NCBI RefSeq assembly: GCF_001984105.1 | Contig: NZ_MTQM01000007.1 | Coordinates: 496,001-560,000 of the forward strand | DNA from: Microbacterium sp. CSI-V | Lineage (GTDB): Bacteria; Actinomycetota; Actinomycetes; Actinomycetales; Microbacteriaceae | DNA: 64,000 nt | Reading direction: 5' to 3' | Part shown: piece after piece, positions 34,971-42,948 of the stretch | Layout: every line of letters begins with the position of its first letter | Numbering within the stretch: position 1 is the stretch's first letter | Made by a program: the position numbers and the translations under genes | Notes under the pieces: model-generated | What the model was told of the DNA's origin: nothing | Databases searched by the model: none | The model's input: only the letters and a program-made list of their open reading frames with translations

Positions 34971-34993
34971 CGATGAGGCGGAGAGGTTCTGGC

Positions 34994-35030
34994 GCCTCAG
35001 GATGCCGCGAGCGCGCGGCCGAGCGCGTCG
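34994..35030. repeat. 37-bp direct repeat, proximal copy within the FAD oxidoreductase gene
   Basis: Covers the last 10 codons and stop of the FAD oxidoreductase gene. Identical to 34809-34845. Confidence 0.9.
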
Positions 35031-35926
35031 CCCGACGCCCATGCCGTTCGGACGGCGGCCGACTCTCCCCACGCGTCGCCGCAGAGCGACAGCCCGGGCG
35101 AGCGGAAGAACGGCTCGCCGGTCGTCCGGGTGGGGCGCGCGAAGGTCCAGCGGTGGGCGACGGCCGAGACCGGCTCGCCGTCGATGCCCAGCAGACGCCG
35201 CGTCGCCGCGGCGACCGGCGGAATCGCGGCATCCGGGTCGTCGAGATACCGCCGCGCCGCGGCGCCCGTCGTATGCACCACGAGCACCGGGGCGCCGTCC
35301 CCGCGACGGTCGCCGTCGTCCGCGAGGAACGCGACCTCGGGGTCGCCGTTGACGAACGCGCCGTGCAGGTCGGCGGGCCAGCGGCGCTCGTCCCACCGCA
35401 GCACGACCGCGATCACCGGCTCCCACTCCTGGGGCGCGACCGGGATGCCATCCGTCAGGCGCCGCGCCTGCGGTTCGGGCATCGCGAGCACCACCTCGCC
35501 GGCATCCAGCCCGTCCACGCGGAAGGGTGCCGCGTGGGCGACCTCGCGGCCCGACTCCACATCAACGTCGTCGGTGAGATCGAGCACGAGTGCGCGCGAG
35601 CCGCCCGGCGCCGCCCATCGCAGAGGTCCGGTCTTGCGGGTGACCGACCCGTCCGCGTCGATCGCCGAGAACGTGTCGGTCCACCCTCGCGCGACCCCGC
35701 GGGCCTCCCAGTCCGCCGCCACCCGCGCGAACCGCTCGTCGCCGCCCACGACGAAATACGACGCCCCGAGGTCGACCGCGCGTCCGTCGATCGTCCGGCT
35801 CGACAGCCGCCCGCCCGGCCTGCGCCCGCGGTCGATCACGCGGACCGAGCCCCCGGCATCCCGCACCGCCCGTGCGCACGCCAGCCCCGAGATCCCGCCA
35901 CCCACCACTGTCACGTCCACCGTCAT
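34997..35926 (-). CDS. FAD/NAD(P)-dependent oxidoreductase, renalase-like
   Basis: 309 residues. N-terminal FAD-binding motif VVGGGISGLACARAVRDAG, then GGRLSSRTIDG and a central FxxGxxYF-type stretch. The C-terminal LCGDAWGES fixes the FAD. The family oxidises amines, cofactors or carotenoid-like substrates; this one is closest to the renalase group, substrate unknown. ATG 35926 follows GAGG. It starts 46 bp after the GDPD stop, so cotranscription is possible. Its 3' end is duplicated nearby. Confidence 0.85.
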   Translation of the reverse strand: MTVDVTVVGGGISGLACARAVRDAGGSVRVIDRGRRPGGRLSSRTIDGRAVDLGASYFVVGGDERFARVAADWEARGVARGWTDTFSAIDADGSVTRKTGPLRWAAPGGSRALVLDLTDDVDVESGREVAHAAPFRVDGLDAGEVVLAMPEPQARRLTDGIPVAPQEWEPVIAVVLRWDERRWPADLHGAFVNGDPEVAFLADDGDRRGDGAPVLVVHTTGAAARRYLDDPDAAIPPVAAATRRLLGIDGEPVSAVAHRWTFARPTRTTGEPFFRSPGLSLCGDAWGESAAVRTAWASGDALGRALAAS

Positions 35927-35972
35927 CCCGTCATCCTCACCGCCGGGTCGGAGTGCCGACCGGGGCTTGCGC

Positions 35973-36962
35973 CTACGCCCGGAAGAACGCCACGCCCAGG
36001 TCGGGGTGGTCGACGAAGATGCCGTCGAGCGCCGCCTCGCGCAGCACGGACCACTCCCGCTCGTAGTCACCGAACGCAGCCGACGCGCCGCCGCGTCGGA
36101 AGCCCGGCAGCAGGAACGGATTCTCGGGGCGGCACGTCCACGTGAACACCCGCAGCCCGCGCCTCTGCGCGTCCGCGACGAACGGCGCGGGGCCCCGCAC
36201 CCTGCCCAGCCGGTCGGGGGCGAGGATCAGCCGCTTGTCGGGGCTGATGCCGTCGACCGCCTCGGCGAGCGCGTCCAGGCCGGCCGGGGTGAGCATCGAC
36301 GCGTACGACGCCGCTCGGGCACCATCGCGCTCCCTCAGGTCCCACGGTGCCCCGCTCGCCTCGATCAGTTGCACCAGCGGAGCCCGGATGCCACGCTCCC
36401 GCAGCCGCTGCAGGACGAGCGGCTCGAACGACTCGATGACCAGGGCGGGGTCGTCCCACCAGGCGGCATCCCGGAGCTCCCGTTCGACGAGCTCCGCCAT
36501 GTCGAACCCGGCGCGGGCGAAGAAGGCCGCGTGCTTGATCTCCAGCACCACGCCGACGCCCCCCGCCCTCGCGAGGTCGAGCACGTCGCGGAGGCTCAGC
36601 ACCGGGTCGACGTCGTCGTGCTCCGCGCTCCCGGGCCGCAGCGTGGGAATCCGCTCGCGGCAGCGGAGCGATTCGACCTCCGACCAGGTGAAGTCCTCGG
36701 TGAACCACCCCTCGAGCCGGTCGCCGTCGACGACGCCGGTCCGACGGCGCGCGGCGAACTCCGCGCGCGTCGACACGTCGGTCGTGGAGCCGATCTCGTT
36801 CTCGTGGCGGACGACGAGCACCCCGTCCTTCGTGGGCACGACGTCGGGCTCGACGGCATCGACCCCCGCGGCGATCGCCCGCTCGTACGACGAACGGGAG
36901 TGCTCGGGGAGATACCCGGGAGCACCTCGGTGACCGATGATCAGGGGGCGCTCGACTGGCAC
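35973..36962 (-). CDS. Glycerophosphodiester phosphodiesterase (GDPD) family protein
   Basis: 329 residues. TIM-barrel GDPD pattern: IGHRGAPGYLPEHS near residue 9, the EPDVVPTKDGVLVVRHE metal site, then EIKHA and DGISPDK. It hydrolyses glycerophosphodiesters to glycerol-3-phosphate; no signal peptide, so cytosolic. GTG start six nt after TAGCCT (leaderless). Confidence 0.93.
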   Translation of the reverse strand: MPVERPLIIGHRGAPGYLPEHSRSSYERAIAAGVDAVEPDVVPTKDGVLVVRHENEIGSTTDVSTRAEFAARRRTGVVDGDRLEGWFTEDFTWSEVESLRCRERIPTLRPGSAEHDDVDPVLSLRDVLDLARAGGVGVVLEIKHAAFFARAGFDMAELVERELRDAAWWDDPALVIESFEPLVLQRLRERGIRAPLVQLIEASGAPWDLRERDGARAASYASMLTPAGLDALAEAVDGISPDKRLILAPDRLGRVRGPAPFVADAQRRGLRVFTWTCRPENPFLLPGFRRGGASAAFGDYEREWSVLREAALDGIFVDHPDLGVAFFRA

Positions 36963-37061
36963 CGGCCCAGGCTATCCGGCGAGCCGACGGACGCCGCTCG
37001 CTCATAGCAGAATCCCAGTCCGTCCCGGGATTCTCGCGGCATCCTCAGCTAGTGTTGGTCT

Positions 37062-37076
37062 ACAGCACGGTGCTGT
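37062..37076. promoter_or_regulatory. ACAGCAC-G-GTGCTGT dyad upstream of the Bax1-like gene
   Basis: Perfect 7-nt arms around G, following a -10-like TAGTGT (37050-37055), in the leader before GTG 37107. It could be an operator or a small mRNA hairpin. No regulator gene is adjacent. Confidence 0.4.
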
Positions 37077-37106
37077 GATCATCAGCAATTTGGAGTGTGA
37101 GTCCCT

Positions 37107-37994
37107 GTGGCCCTCAACAACCCGGCCTTCAACAACCCGGCGTTCCAGGACCCTCGTGGCGGAGCCCAGACCCGTTACAGCCCCCCGCCGGCCCAGTCGA
37201 TGACCGCCGCCGCTGCGGCCGCCGAGACGGCGAACATCGAGGGCATGTATTCGGCCCCGTCCGCGGGCGCGGTGCAGACCGACCGCATGACGGTCGAAGA
37301 CACCGTCTTCAAGACCCTCGGCCTGTTCGCCGTCCTCGTCGTCACCGCCGTCGTCGGCTGGATCTGGACGATGAGCAGCGTCACCGTCGCGAACCCCAGC
37401 CCGAACATCGCCCCGATGCTCATCGGTGGCCTCGTCGGCTTCGTCCTCGCGATGGTCGCGACGTTCAAGAAGAAGCCGTCGGTCCCGATCTTCATCGCGT
37501 ACGCGGCGTTCGAGGGTCTGTTCATCGGTGGTATCTCGGCGTTCTTCGAGTTCATCTACCCCGGCATCGTCGTGCAGGCCACCCTCGCGACCCTGTCGGT
37601 CGTGGGTGTGACCCTCGCCCTGTTCGCCAGCGGCAAGATTCGCGCCTCCAAGCGCGCCACCAAGATCTTCATGATCGCGATGGTCGGCTACCTCGTCTTC
37701 AGCCTCATCAACGTCGGCCTGATGCTCTTCAACGTCCCGCTCGCCGGCGGCGCGTTCGGTCTGCTCAGCGACGTGAAGCTCTTCGGCATCCCGCTCGGTG
37801 TCATCATCGGCGTCTTCGTGGTCATCATGGCCGCGTACTCGCTGGTGCTCGACTTCGACCAGATCCAGCGCGGCGTCCGCAACGGCGCCCCGCGCGTCTA
37901 CGGCTGGGTCGGCGCCTTCGGCATCATGGTCACCGTCGTGTGGCTGTACGTCGAGATCCTGCGCATCCTCGCGATCCTGCGCGGCAACAACTGA
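37107..37994 (+). CDS. Bax inhibitor-1/YccA family membrane protein
   Basis: 295 residues with an N-terminal Asn/Pro-rich tail (MALNNPAFNNPAF) and seven spans, ending with LDFDQIQRGVRNG, the BI-1 family signature (Ca2+/H+ leak or stress-protective channel fold). Upstream GGAG helps the GTG. A strong hairpin at 38009-38040 ends transcription. No neighbours clarify its role. Confidence 0.9.
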   Translation: MALNNPAFNNPAFQDPRGGAQTRYSPPPAQSMTAAAAAAETANIEGMYSAPSAGAVQTDRMTVEDTVFKTLGLFAVLVVTAVVGWIWTMSSVTVANPSPNIAPMLIGGLVGFVLAMVATFKKKPSVPIFIAYAAFEGLFIGGISAFFEFIYPGIVVQATLATLSVVGVTLALFASGKIRASKRATKIFMIAMVGYLVFSLINVGLMLFNVPLAGGAFGLLSDVKLFGIPLGVIIGVFVVIMAAYSLVLDFDQIQRGVRNGAPRVYGWVGAFGIMVTVVWLYVEILRILAILRGNN

Positions 37995-38008
37995 CGCACC
38001 GTTTCGCA

Positions 38009-38040
38009 CGAAGGGCCGTCCCGTTCGGGGCGGCCCTTCG
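38009..38040 (+). terminator. Terminator hairpin after the Bax1-like gene
   Basis: CGAAGGGCCGTCCC (38009-38022) pairs with GGGGCGGCCCTTCG (38027-38040) with one G-U pair; loop GTTC. Followed by TCGTTC. Confidence 0.8.
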
Positions 38041-38127
38041 TCGTTCCGCTCTAGGGCGTCTCCATCGCCCCGGCCAACCGGTTCAGTGCCCCCGGCGCCG
38101 CCCTGCCCCGCCCTGCGCTGTCGTTCG

Positions 38128-38178
38128 GTGTCCAAGACACGCGGACGCATCGCCATGGCATCCGCGTGTCTTGGCCAC
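38128..38178. repeat. 51-bp inverted-repeat element, copy 2
   Basis: 18-nt arms (GTGTCCAAGACACGCGGA and its complement with one mismatch, GGCCAC) and a 15-nt loop. Flanks TTCG/TGAA, so it is in the opposite orientation to copies 1 and 4. It lies in the 363-nt gap between the Bax1-like gene and the second polymerase gene, where I otherwise see only a terminator and copy 3. Confidence 0.9.
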
Positions 38179-38221
38179 TGAAGTGGGAACCGCACGGCGT
38201 GAGACCTCAGCCCACATTTCG

Positions 38222-38272
38222 GTGTCCAAAACACGCGGACGCACCGCTGTCGCACCCGCGTGTCTTGGACAC
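38222..38272. repeat. 51-bp inverted-repeat element, copy 3
   Basis: Arms 38222-38239 and 38255-38272 with a 15-nt loop; left arm has GTGTCCAAAACACG, so there is a mismatch at the small dyad. Flanks TTCG/TCGA. Total 51 bp, in the same orientation as copy 2. Confidence 0.9.
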
Positions 38273-38357
38273 TCGACGCCGGCACGGCCGCCGCACCCGC
38301 ATCTGCCGCGTCCGCAAGGGAGTCCCACCCCGGATGCCACGGGGCTACCCTCGCGAC

Positions 38358-39581
38358 ATGAGCCCCGCGAAGACGCCCCCGACGGTCCTCGACGTCGCCG
38401 GGCACGAGGTCCGGGTCACGAGTCCCGACCGCGTCGTGTTCCCCGAGCCGGGCCTGACCAAGCTCGACCTCGTCCGGTACTACCTCGCGGTCGCCGACGG
38501 TGCCCTGCGCGGCGCGGGCGGTCGGCCCATGGTGCTGAAGCGGTTCGCGAAGGGTCTCGACCAGGAGCCGTTCTTCCAGAAGCGCGTCCCCGAGAACCAC
38601 CCCGACTTCATCGACACGGCGACCCTGCACTACGCCTCGGGGACGTCCGCCGAGGAGACGGTGATCCGCGACGCGGCGGGTCTCGCCTGGATCGTGAACC
38701 TCGGATGCCTCGACCTGAACCCCCACCCGGTGCGGGCCGAAGACCTGGACCATCCCGACGAGCTCCGCATCGACCTCGATCCCATGCCCGGGGTCGACTG
38801 GGCGCAGATCGTCGACGTCGCCTTCACCGCGCGGGACGTGCTCGACGACCACGGCCTCGTGGGCTGGCCGAAGACCTCGGGCTCGCGAGGGCTGCACATC
38901 CTCGTTCGGATCCGTCCGGAGTGGGAGTACCCCGATGTCCGCCGCGCGGCAGAGATCCTCGCCCGCGAGGTCGAGAATCGCGCACCCGGTCTCGCGACGG
39001 CGCGCTGGTGGAAGGAGGAGCGCGGGGAAAGCGTGTTCGTCGACTTCAACCAGAACGCGAAGGACCGCACCGTGGCATCCGCGTACTCGATCCGCCCGCT
39101 TCCCGACGCGCGGGTGTCGACGCCGCTCACGTGGGAGGAACTCCGCGAACGACGCCCCGAGGAGTTCACGGTGCTCACGGTGCCCGAGCGCTTCGCGGCG
39201 ACCGGCGACCCGCACGAGGGCATCGACGCCGCCCCGGGTTCGCTCGACGGACTCCTCGCCCTGGCCGAGCAGATGGGGCCCGCCGAGAAGCCGCCGCGCG
39301 GATCGGACGGCTCGGGGCGCCGCGCCTCGACGATGCCCCTCATCGAGGTCGCCCGCACGAAGACAAAGCCCGAGGCGCTCGACGCCCTCGAGCAGTGGAA
39401 GGGTCGGCATCCCGAAACGGCGGCGGCGCTGCATCCCGCCGACGTGATGCTCGACGGCATGCGCGGCTCGAGCTCGCTCTGGTACCGCGTGCGCATCAAC
39501 CTGCAGCACGTCCCGGATGCCACCCGCCCGCCGCAGGAGCCGTTGATCGCCGACTACGACCCCTGGGCTGGCCGCGGCTGA
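38358..39581 (+). CDS. LigD-type DNA polymerase/primase domain protein (copy 2), with C-terminal extension
   Basis: 407 residues. Same core as copy 1 (DLDPMPG, KTSGSRGLH, WWKEERGESVFVDFNQ), plus ~100 extra C-terminal residues, including a polar linker and a DPWAG-type tail. Repair-polymerase function as above. TACCCT six nt before the ATG (leaderless). It is bracketed by copies 2 and 3 of the 51-bp element upstream and copy 4 downstream, in opposite orientation. Confidence 0.9.
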   Translation: MSPAKTPPTVLDVAGHEVRVTSPDRVVFPEPGLTKLDLVRYYLAVADGALRGAGGRPMVLKRFAKGLDQEPFFQKRVPENHPDFIDTATLHYASGTSAEETVIRDAAGLAWIVNLGCLDLNPHPVRAEDLDHPDELRIDLDPMPGVDWAQIVDVAFTARDVLDDHGLVGWPKTSGSRGLHILVRIRPEWEYPDVRRAAEILAREVENRAPGLATARWWKEERGESVFVDFNQNAKDRTVASAYSIRPLPDARVSTPLTWEELRERRPEEFTVLTVPERFAATGDPHEGIDAAPGSLDGLLALAEQMGPAEKPPRGSDGSGRRASTMPLIEVARTKTKPEALDALEQWKGRHPETAAALHPADVMLDGMRGSSSLWYRVRINLQHVPDATRPPQEPLIADYDPWAGRG

Positions 39582-39600
39582 CGCACCGCACCCCGGTCGA

Positions 39601-39651
39601 GTGTCCAAGACACGCCGTTCGGGTCGCCCGCCAACGGCGTGTCTTGGACAC
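39601..39651. repeat. 51-bp inverted-repeat element, copy 4
   Basis: Arms of 19 nt (GTGTCCAAGACACGCCGTT and its exact complement) with a 13-nt loop; total length 51. Both arms carry CCGTT/AACGG where copies 1-2 have CGGA/TCCG, a paired change. Flanks TCGA/CGAA as in copy 1. It sits between convergent genes. Confidence 0.9.
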
Positions 39652-39678
39652 CGAACGGGGCGAGAGCGCCGGCTCGCC

Positions 39679-41031
39679 CTACCGGCGCGTCGGGCGAGAC
39701 AACGCGTCGGCGGCCGCGGCGGCGAGCGTCTGCATCGCGCGCGCGGGACTCAGGGCCGCAGCGGACGCCCGAGCCTCGCGGGCGAGACGCCGCCGCAACG
39801 CCGCATCGCCCAGCACCCGCACCAGGGCTGCGGCGAGCGCGTCCTCGTCGCCGTCGGGCACCAGGATGCCGCCCCCCTCGGCGAGCATGTCGCGCGGGCC
39901 GTAGCGGATGTCGTAGGCCACGACGGGAACGCCGTGCGCGAGGGCCTCGGCGAGCGCGAGCCCCTGTCCTTCGAACGCGGAGGTCGTGAGATACGCCGAC
40001 GCGGAGTCGAGAACGGCGCCGGGGTCGAGCGTCAGCCCGCGCAGCGACACCGACTCGCTGAGCCCCAAATCGGTCACGAGCGCCTCGAGCGCCGCGCGCC
40101 CGGGGCCGGCTCCCCACACCTCCAACCGGGCGGCCGGCAGCTCCGCGACCACCCGCGCGAAGGCCCGGATCGCGTGGTCCACCCGCTTCCCAGGCGCGAG
40201 TCTGCCGAGCACCACGGCGGGGCCCTCCGGCGCGTACTCGGTCTCGTCCGGCACCGGGATGCCGTGCGGCGCGACGACGTCGACCCGGCCGTCGCCGAAG
40301 CGCGCCCGCACGTCGTCGTGCTGCCATGCGGTCGGCCAGAGCACCGCGTCGAAGCGGGAAGCCGCCGCCAGCCATCTCTCCCAGAGCGCGTTGACCGGCG
40401 CGTCGGCGGTGAAGGGCGGCTCGAGGTGGATCGTGTGGACGGTGTGGAGGATCCGCACGTCGGGGTCGACCCAGTCGACGATCAGCTCGCCGAGCTGTCG
40501 CGACTCGCAGACGAGCACGATGGGTCGGTCGACCTCCGCGCGCAGCCCGGAGACCACGTGCGCGAGCCATGCGCGGTACAGCGCGCCGAACCCGTCGATG
40601 ACCCCCGCCGCGGCGCCCGCGGCATCTCGCACGACGATCGGTGCGGTCGAGAGGTGCCAGTGCGGATCGATGACGTTCGGCAGATCGACCGCACCGGCGG
40701 CGACGCTCCGATACTCCAGCGCCGGATCGGCCGCGCCGGGCCGAGCGGCCGCGCGCAGCCAGTCGGCTGCTCCGCCTTCCGGGCTCACGGCCTCGTCGAA
40801 CAGATTCCGGAAGACCTCGGATGCCGCTGCCGCCCCGCGCCGCACGAACTCCGCGCGGTGTTCGGCGTGCGCCTCCCCCTCGCCCGGGTCGACCGTCAGC
40901 AGCAGCGCCGGGGCACCGGCATCCGCCATCTGCCGCGCGCGGGCGAGAGTCGAGATCGTGTACCCGCCGTCGAGGTCGGGGATCAATCGGCTCGAGAGGA
41001 TCAGGTACCACGCGTCCGGGAAGCCGGTCAT
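39679..41031 (-). CDS. Glycosyltransferase family 4 protein, TarM/GtfA-like
   Basis: 450 residues. The GT-B fold C-half has GRLAPGKRVDHAI and the donor site SAFEGQGLALAEALAHG. Next comes VVAYDIRYGPRDM, a block typical of polyol-phosphate or Ser-rich protein glucosyltransferases. It would glycosylate wall teichoic acid or a surface protein; this is inferred. ATG 41031 overlaps the end of the upstream F420-type gene (ATGA). Confidence 0.83.
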   Translation of the reverse strand: MTGFPDAWYLILSSRLIPDLDGGYTISTLARARQMADAGAPALLLTVDPGEGEAHAEHRAEFVRRGAAAASEVFRNLFDEAVSPEGGAADWLRAAARPGAADPALEYRSVAAGAVDLPNVIDPHWHLSTAPIVVRDAAGAAAGVIDGFGALYRAWLAHVVSGLRAEVDRPIVLVCESRQLGELIVDWVDPDVRILHTVHTIHLEPPFTADAPVNALWERWLAAASRFDAVLWPTAWQHDDVRARFGDGRVDVVAPHGIPVPDETEYAPEGPAVVLGRLAPGKRVDHAIRAFARVVAELPAARLEVWGAGPGRAALEALVTDLGLSESVSLRGLTLDPGAVLDSASAYLTTSAFEGQGLALAEALAHGVPVVAYDIRYGPRDMLAEGGGILVPDGDEDALAAALVRVLGDAALRRRLAREARASAAALSPARAMQTLAAAAADALSRPTRR

Positions 41032-41480
41032 CGACGGCCCTCCGAGCGCAGCCGGAAAACCGGGAACCCGGGCGCGATCTCCCTCAGCCGTTCCTCCGGC
41101 GAGTTCTTGTCGACGCCCTCGAAGAAGCGGCCGACCTCCCACGCCCACGCGACCAGGTACGCGCGCAGGATGGGCGGCTTCTCGGCATCCGGCACCTCCT
41201 CGGCCCGGAAGACCTCGACCGACCGCCCCGCGCGCAGCTCACCGCCTCCGGCCGCGCGGAGGTTCCGCACCCACTGAGTCGTCCCGCGCGGAGCGACGAG
41301 GTAACGGTCGCCGGCGACGCGGAGAGGGTTCACCGGCGTGGTGCGCCACTCCCCCGACGAACGGCCCCGGACGGCGAGCACCCGGCTCCCCGCGAGGGGC
41401 AGCCCCGCACGGGTCAGCGCGGCCACCGCCGCGTTGAAGACGGTGTCGAGTCGGGTCGGCCGCACGAACCTGTCACTCAT
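41028..41480 (-). CDS. Deazaflavin (F420)-dependent nitroreductase-family protein
   Basis: 150 residues with the Ddn-like split barrel: VLAVRGRSSGEWRTTPVNPL near residue 35 and a conserved ...YLVAPRG-TQWVRN. It likely reduces a quinone or other electrophile with F420H2. A GGGGAGGATGG site precedes the ATG. It is coupled to the glycosyltransferase gene. Confidence 0.85.
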   Translation of the reverse strand: MSDRFVRPTRLDTVFNAAVAALTRAGLPLAGSRVLAVRGRSSGEWRTTPVNPLRVAGDRYLVAPRGTTQWVRNLRAAGGGELRAGRSVEVFRAEEVPDAEKPPILRAYLVAWAWEVGRFFEGVDKNSPEERLREIAPGFPVFRLRSEGRR

Positions 41481-41494
41481 GCCCCCATCCTCCC

Positions 41495-42721
41495 CTACGA
41501 CCCCACTCCCATCGAGCGGATGGATGCCGCCTTCGGTCGGGCCGACAGCAGTGCCTCGCCGGTCGCACCGAGCACGAGGGTCGCCGCACAGCTCACGGCC
41601 ATCACGGTGAACCCGAGCACGGGGCCTGCGGCATCCAGCCCCACTCCCGCGAGGGTCGACCCCAGCGGAATGCCGGCCCCCAAGCCCAGCGACGGGTACG
41701 CGAGGAGTTCCGTGACGCGGTCGCGGTCCGCCCGCGACTCCACGAGAGCGAACCCCGCGACCAGGACCGGCCCGATGAGAGCCCCGACCACCGCGGCGAC
41801 CACCAGTGCCGCGAGGCTGTCGGCGACGAACGGCAGAGCGGACCCTGCGACGGCGAGCAGGACGCTGCTGCGGAGCCAGCGGGCGCGCAGGGAGCCCCGC
41901 TGCCGAAGAGCGCCGTAGACGAGCGCGCCGGCGGTGTTCCCGACGGCGAGGGAGGCCATCAGGAGCCCGGCCAACCACGGAGCACCGGCTCGGTCCGCCC
42001 AGGAGACGGCGGTGACGTCGAATGAGCCGAACATCGCTCCCACCCCGACCCAGGCGACGGTCACCGGAAGGATGCCGACCGGGGGCAGGAGGCGTGGACG
42101 CGGACCGGTGACGGCGACGCGGGGCGGTTGCGACCCGCGCAGCAGGCCGAGCCAGAGGAGCCCGATCGCGCCCACCATCACCACGACGGCGATCCCGACC
42201 TGCGGGGCGGCCGCCGCGGCGATCAGCGTGAGGACGGGCGGGGCGATGACGAAGACGCTCTCGTCGGCGATCGATTCGAGGGCGTAGGCGCTGTGCCGCC
42301 GCTCAGGAGGGACGAGGGCGCCCCACCGCGCGCGGACCGCGGGTCCGACGTCGACCGAGACGGCGCCGGCGACCACCGCCATCCCGAACCACGTCACGAC
42401 CGGTGTCGCGGCGAGCACCGCCCACACGAGCATCACGACTGCGAGCGACAGCGTCAGGGCGGCGAGGAGCAGCACGGGGCGCTGCCCGCGGCGATCCATG
42501 AGTCGGGACCACAGCGGGCCCGCGAACGCCGTGCCGACGACGAACGCGGCGCCCACTCCACCCGCGAGCGCGAAGCTCCCGGTCGCGGCCTGGACGAGCA
42601 GCACGATGCCGAGGTTGAGCGTTCCGCGCGGGAAGCGGGCGACCCACCCCGCGAGGGTGAACCAGGGGGCTCCGGTCACGCGCAGCACGTCACGGTAGCC
42701 GGAGAAGTCGATACGGGTCAC
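41495..42721 (-). CDS. Major facilitator superfamily transporter
   Basis: 408 residues, about twelve hydrophobic spans with the RLMDRRGQRPVLL loop between spans 2 and 3. Substrate unknown. Start uncertain: GTG 42721 (VTRIDFSGYR) is chosen because the protein is then of usual size, but a TTG at 42790 and a -10-like TATACG just upstream of it leave a longer leader possible. It ends 14 nt before the Ddn-like gene begins. Confidence 0.75.
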   Translation of the reverse strand: MTRIDFSGYRDVLRVTGAPWFTLAGWVARFPRGTLNLGIVLLVQAATGSFALAGGVGAAFVVGTAFAGPLWSRLMDRRGQRPVLLLAALTLSLAVVMLVWAVLAATPVVTWFGMAVVAGAVSVDVGPAVRARWGALVPPERRHSAYALESIADESVFVIAPPVLTLIAAAAAPQVGIAVVVMVGAIGLLWLGLLRGSQPPRVAVTGPRPRLLPPVGILPVTVAWVGVGAMFGSFDVTAVSWADRAGAPWLAGLLMASLAVGNTAGALVYGALRQRGSLRARWLRSSVLLAVAGSALPFVADSLAALVVAAVVGALIGPVLVAGFALVESRADRDRVTELLAYPSLGLGAGIPLGSTLAGVGLDAAGPVLGFTVMAVSCAATLVLGATGEALLSARPKAASIRSMGVGS

Positions 42722-42816
42722 GGGAGACTTGTGCCGTTCTGGCCGGACGAACCCGGGAGATTCCCGAGGGCTGATCGCCGACGCCTCCAACGTATACCTT
42801 CGCCGCTGACGACAGA

Positions 42817-42926
42817 GCGCCCCCGCCGCCGTCCGGTGGAGGGGTGTCGTCTTCCGGTCGATCGGGGTAGGGGCCCTGCTCTCGATCGGAAGACGACACC
42901 CCGGAGCCGGACGACGGCGGGGGCGC
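42817..42926. repeat. Long two-part inverted repeat downstream of guaA
   Basis: Outer arms 42817-42836 and 42907-42926 (19 of 20 pairs) enclose inner arms 42841-42856 and 42887-42902 (GGGGTGTCGTCTTCCG and its exact complement). The 3' side of guaA (stop 42949) faces it. No T-run. Possible terminator of guaA or a cruciform-forming element. Confidence 0.85.
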
Positions 42927-42948
42927 GGGAGCCGGTGTCAGACCCGGC

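Noticed and set aside
38128..38272. CRISPR array
   Set aside because: Repeats are inverted dyads, only two close copies, no constant spacer length between direct repeats and no cas genes.
42721..42790. TTG start of the MFS gene at 42790
   Set aside because: It lies directly after a -10-like TATACG, so it would be upstream of the expected transcript start; kept only as an alternative.
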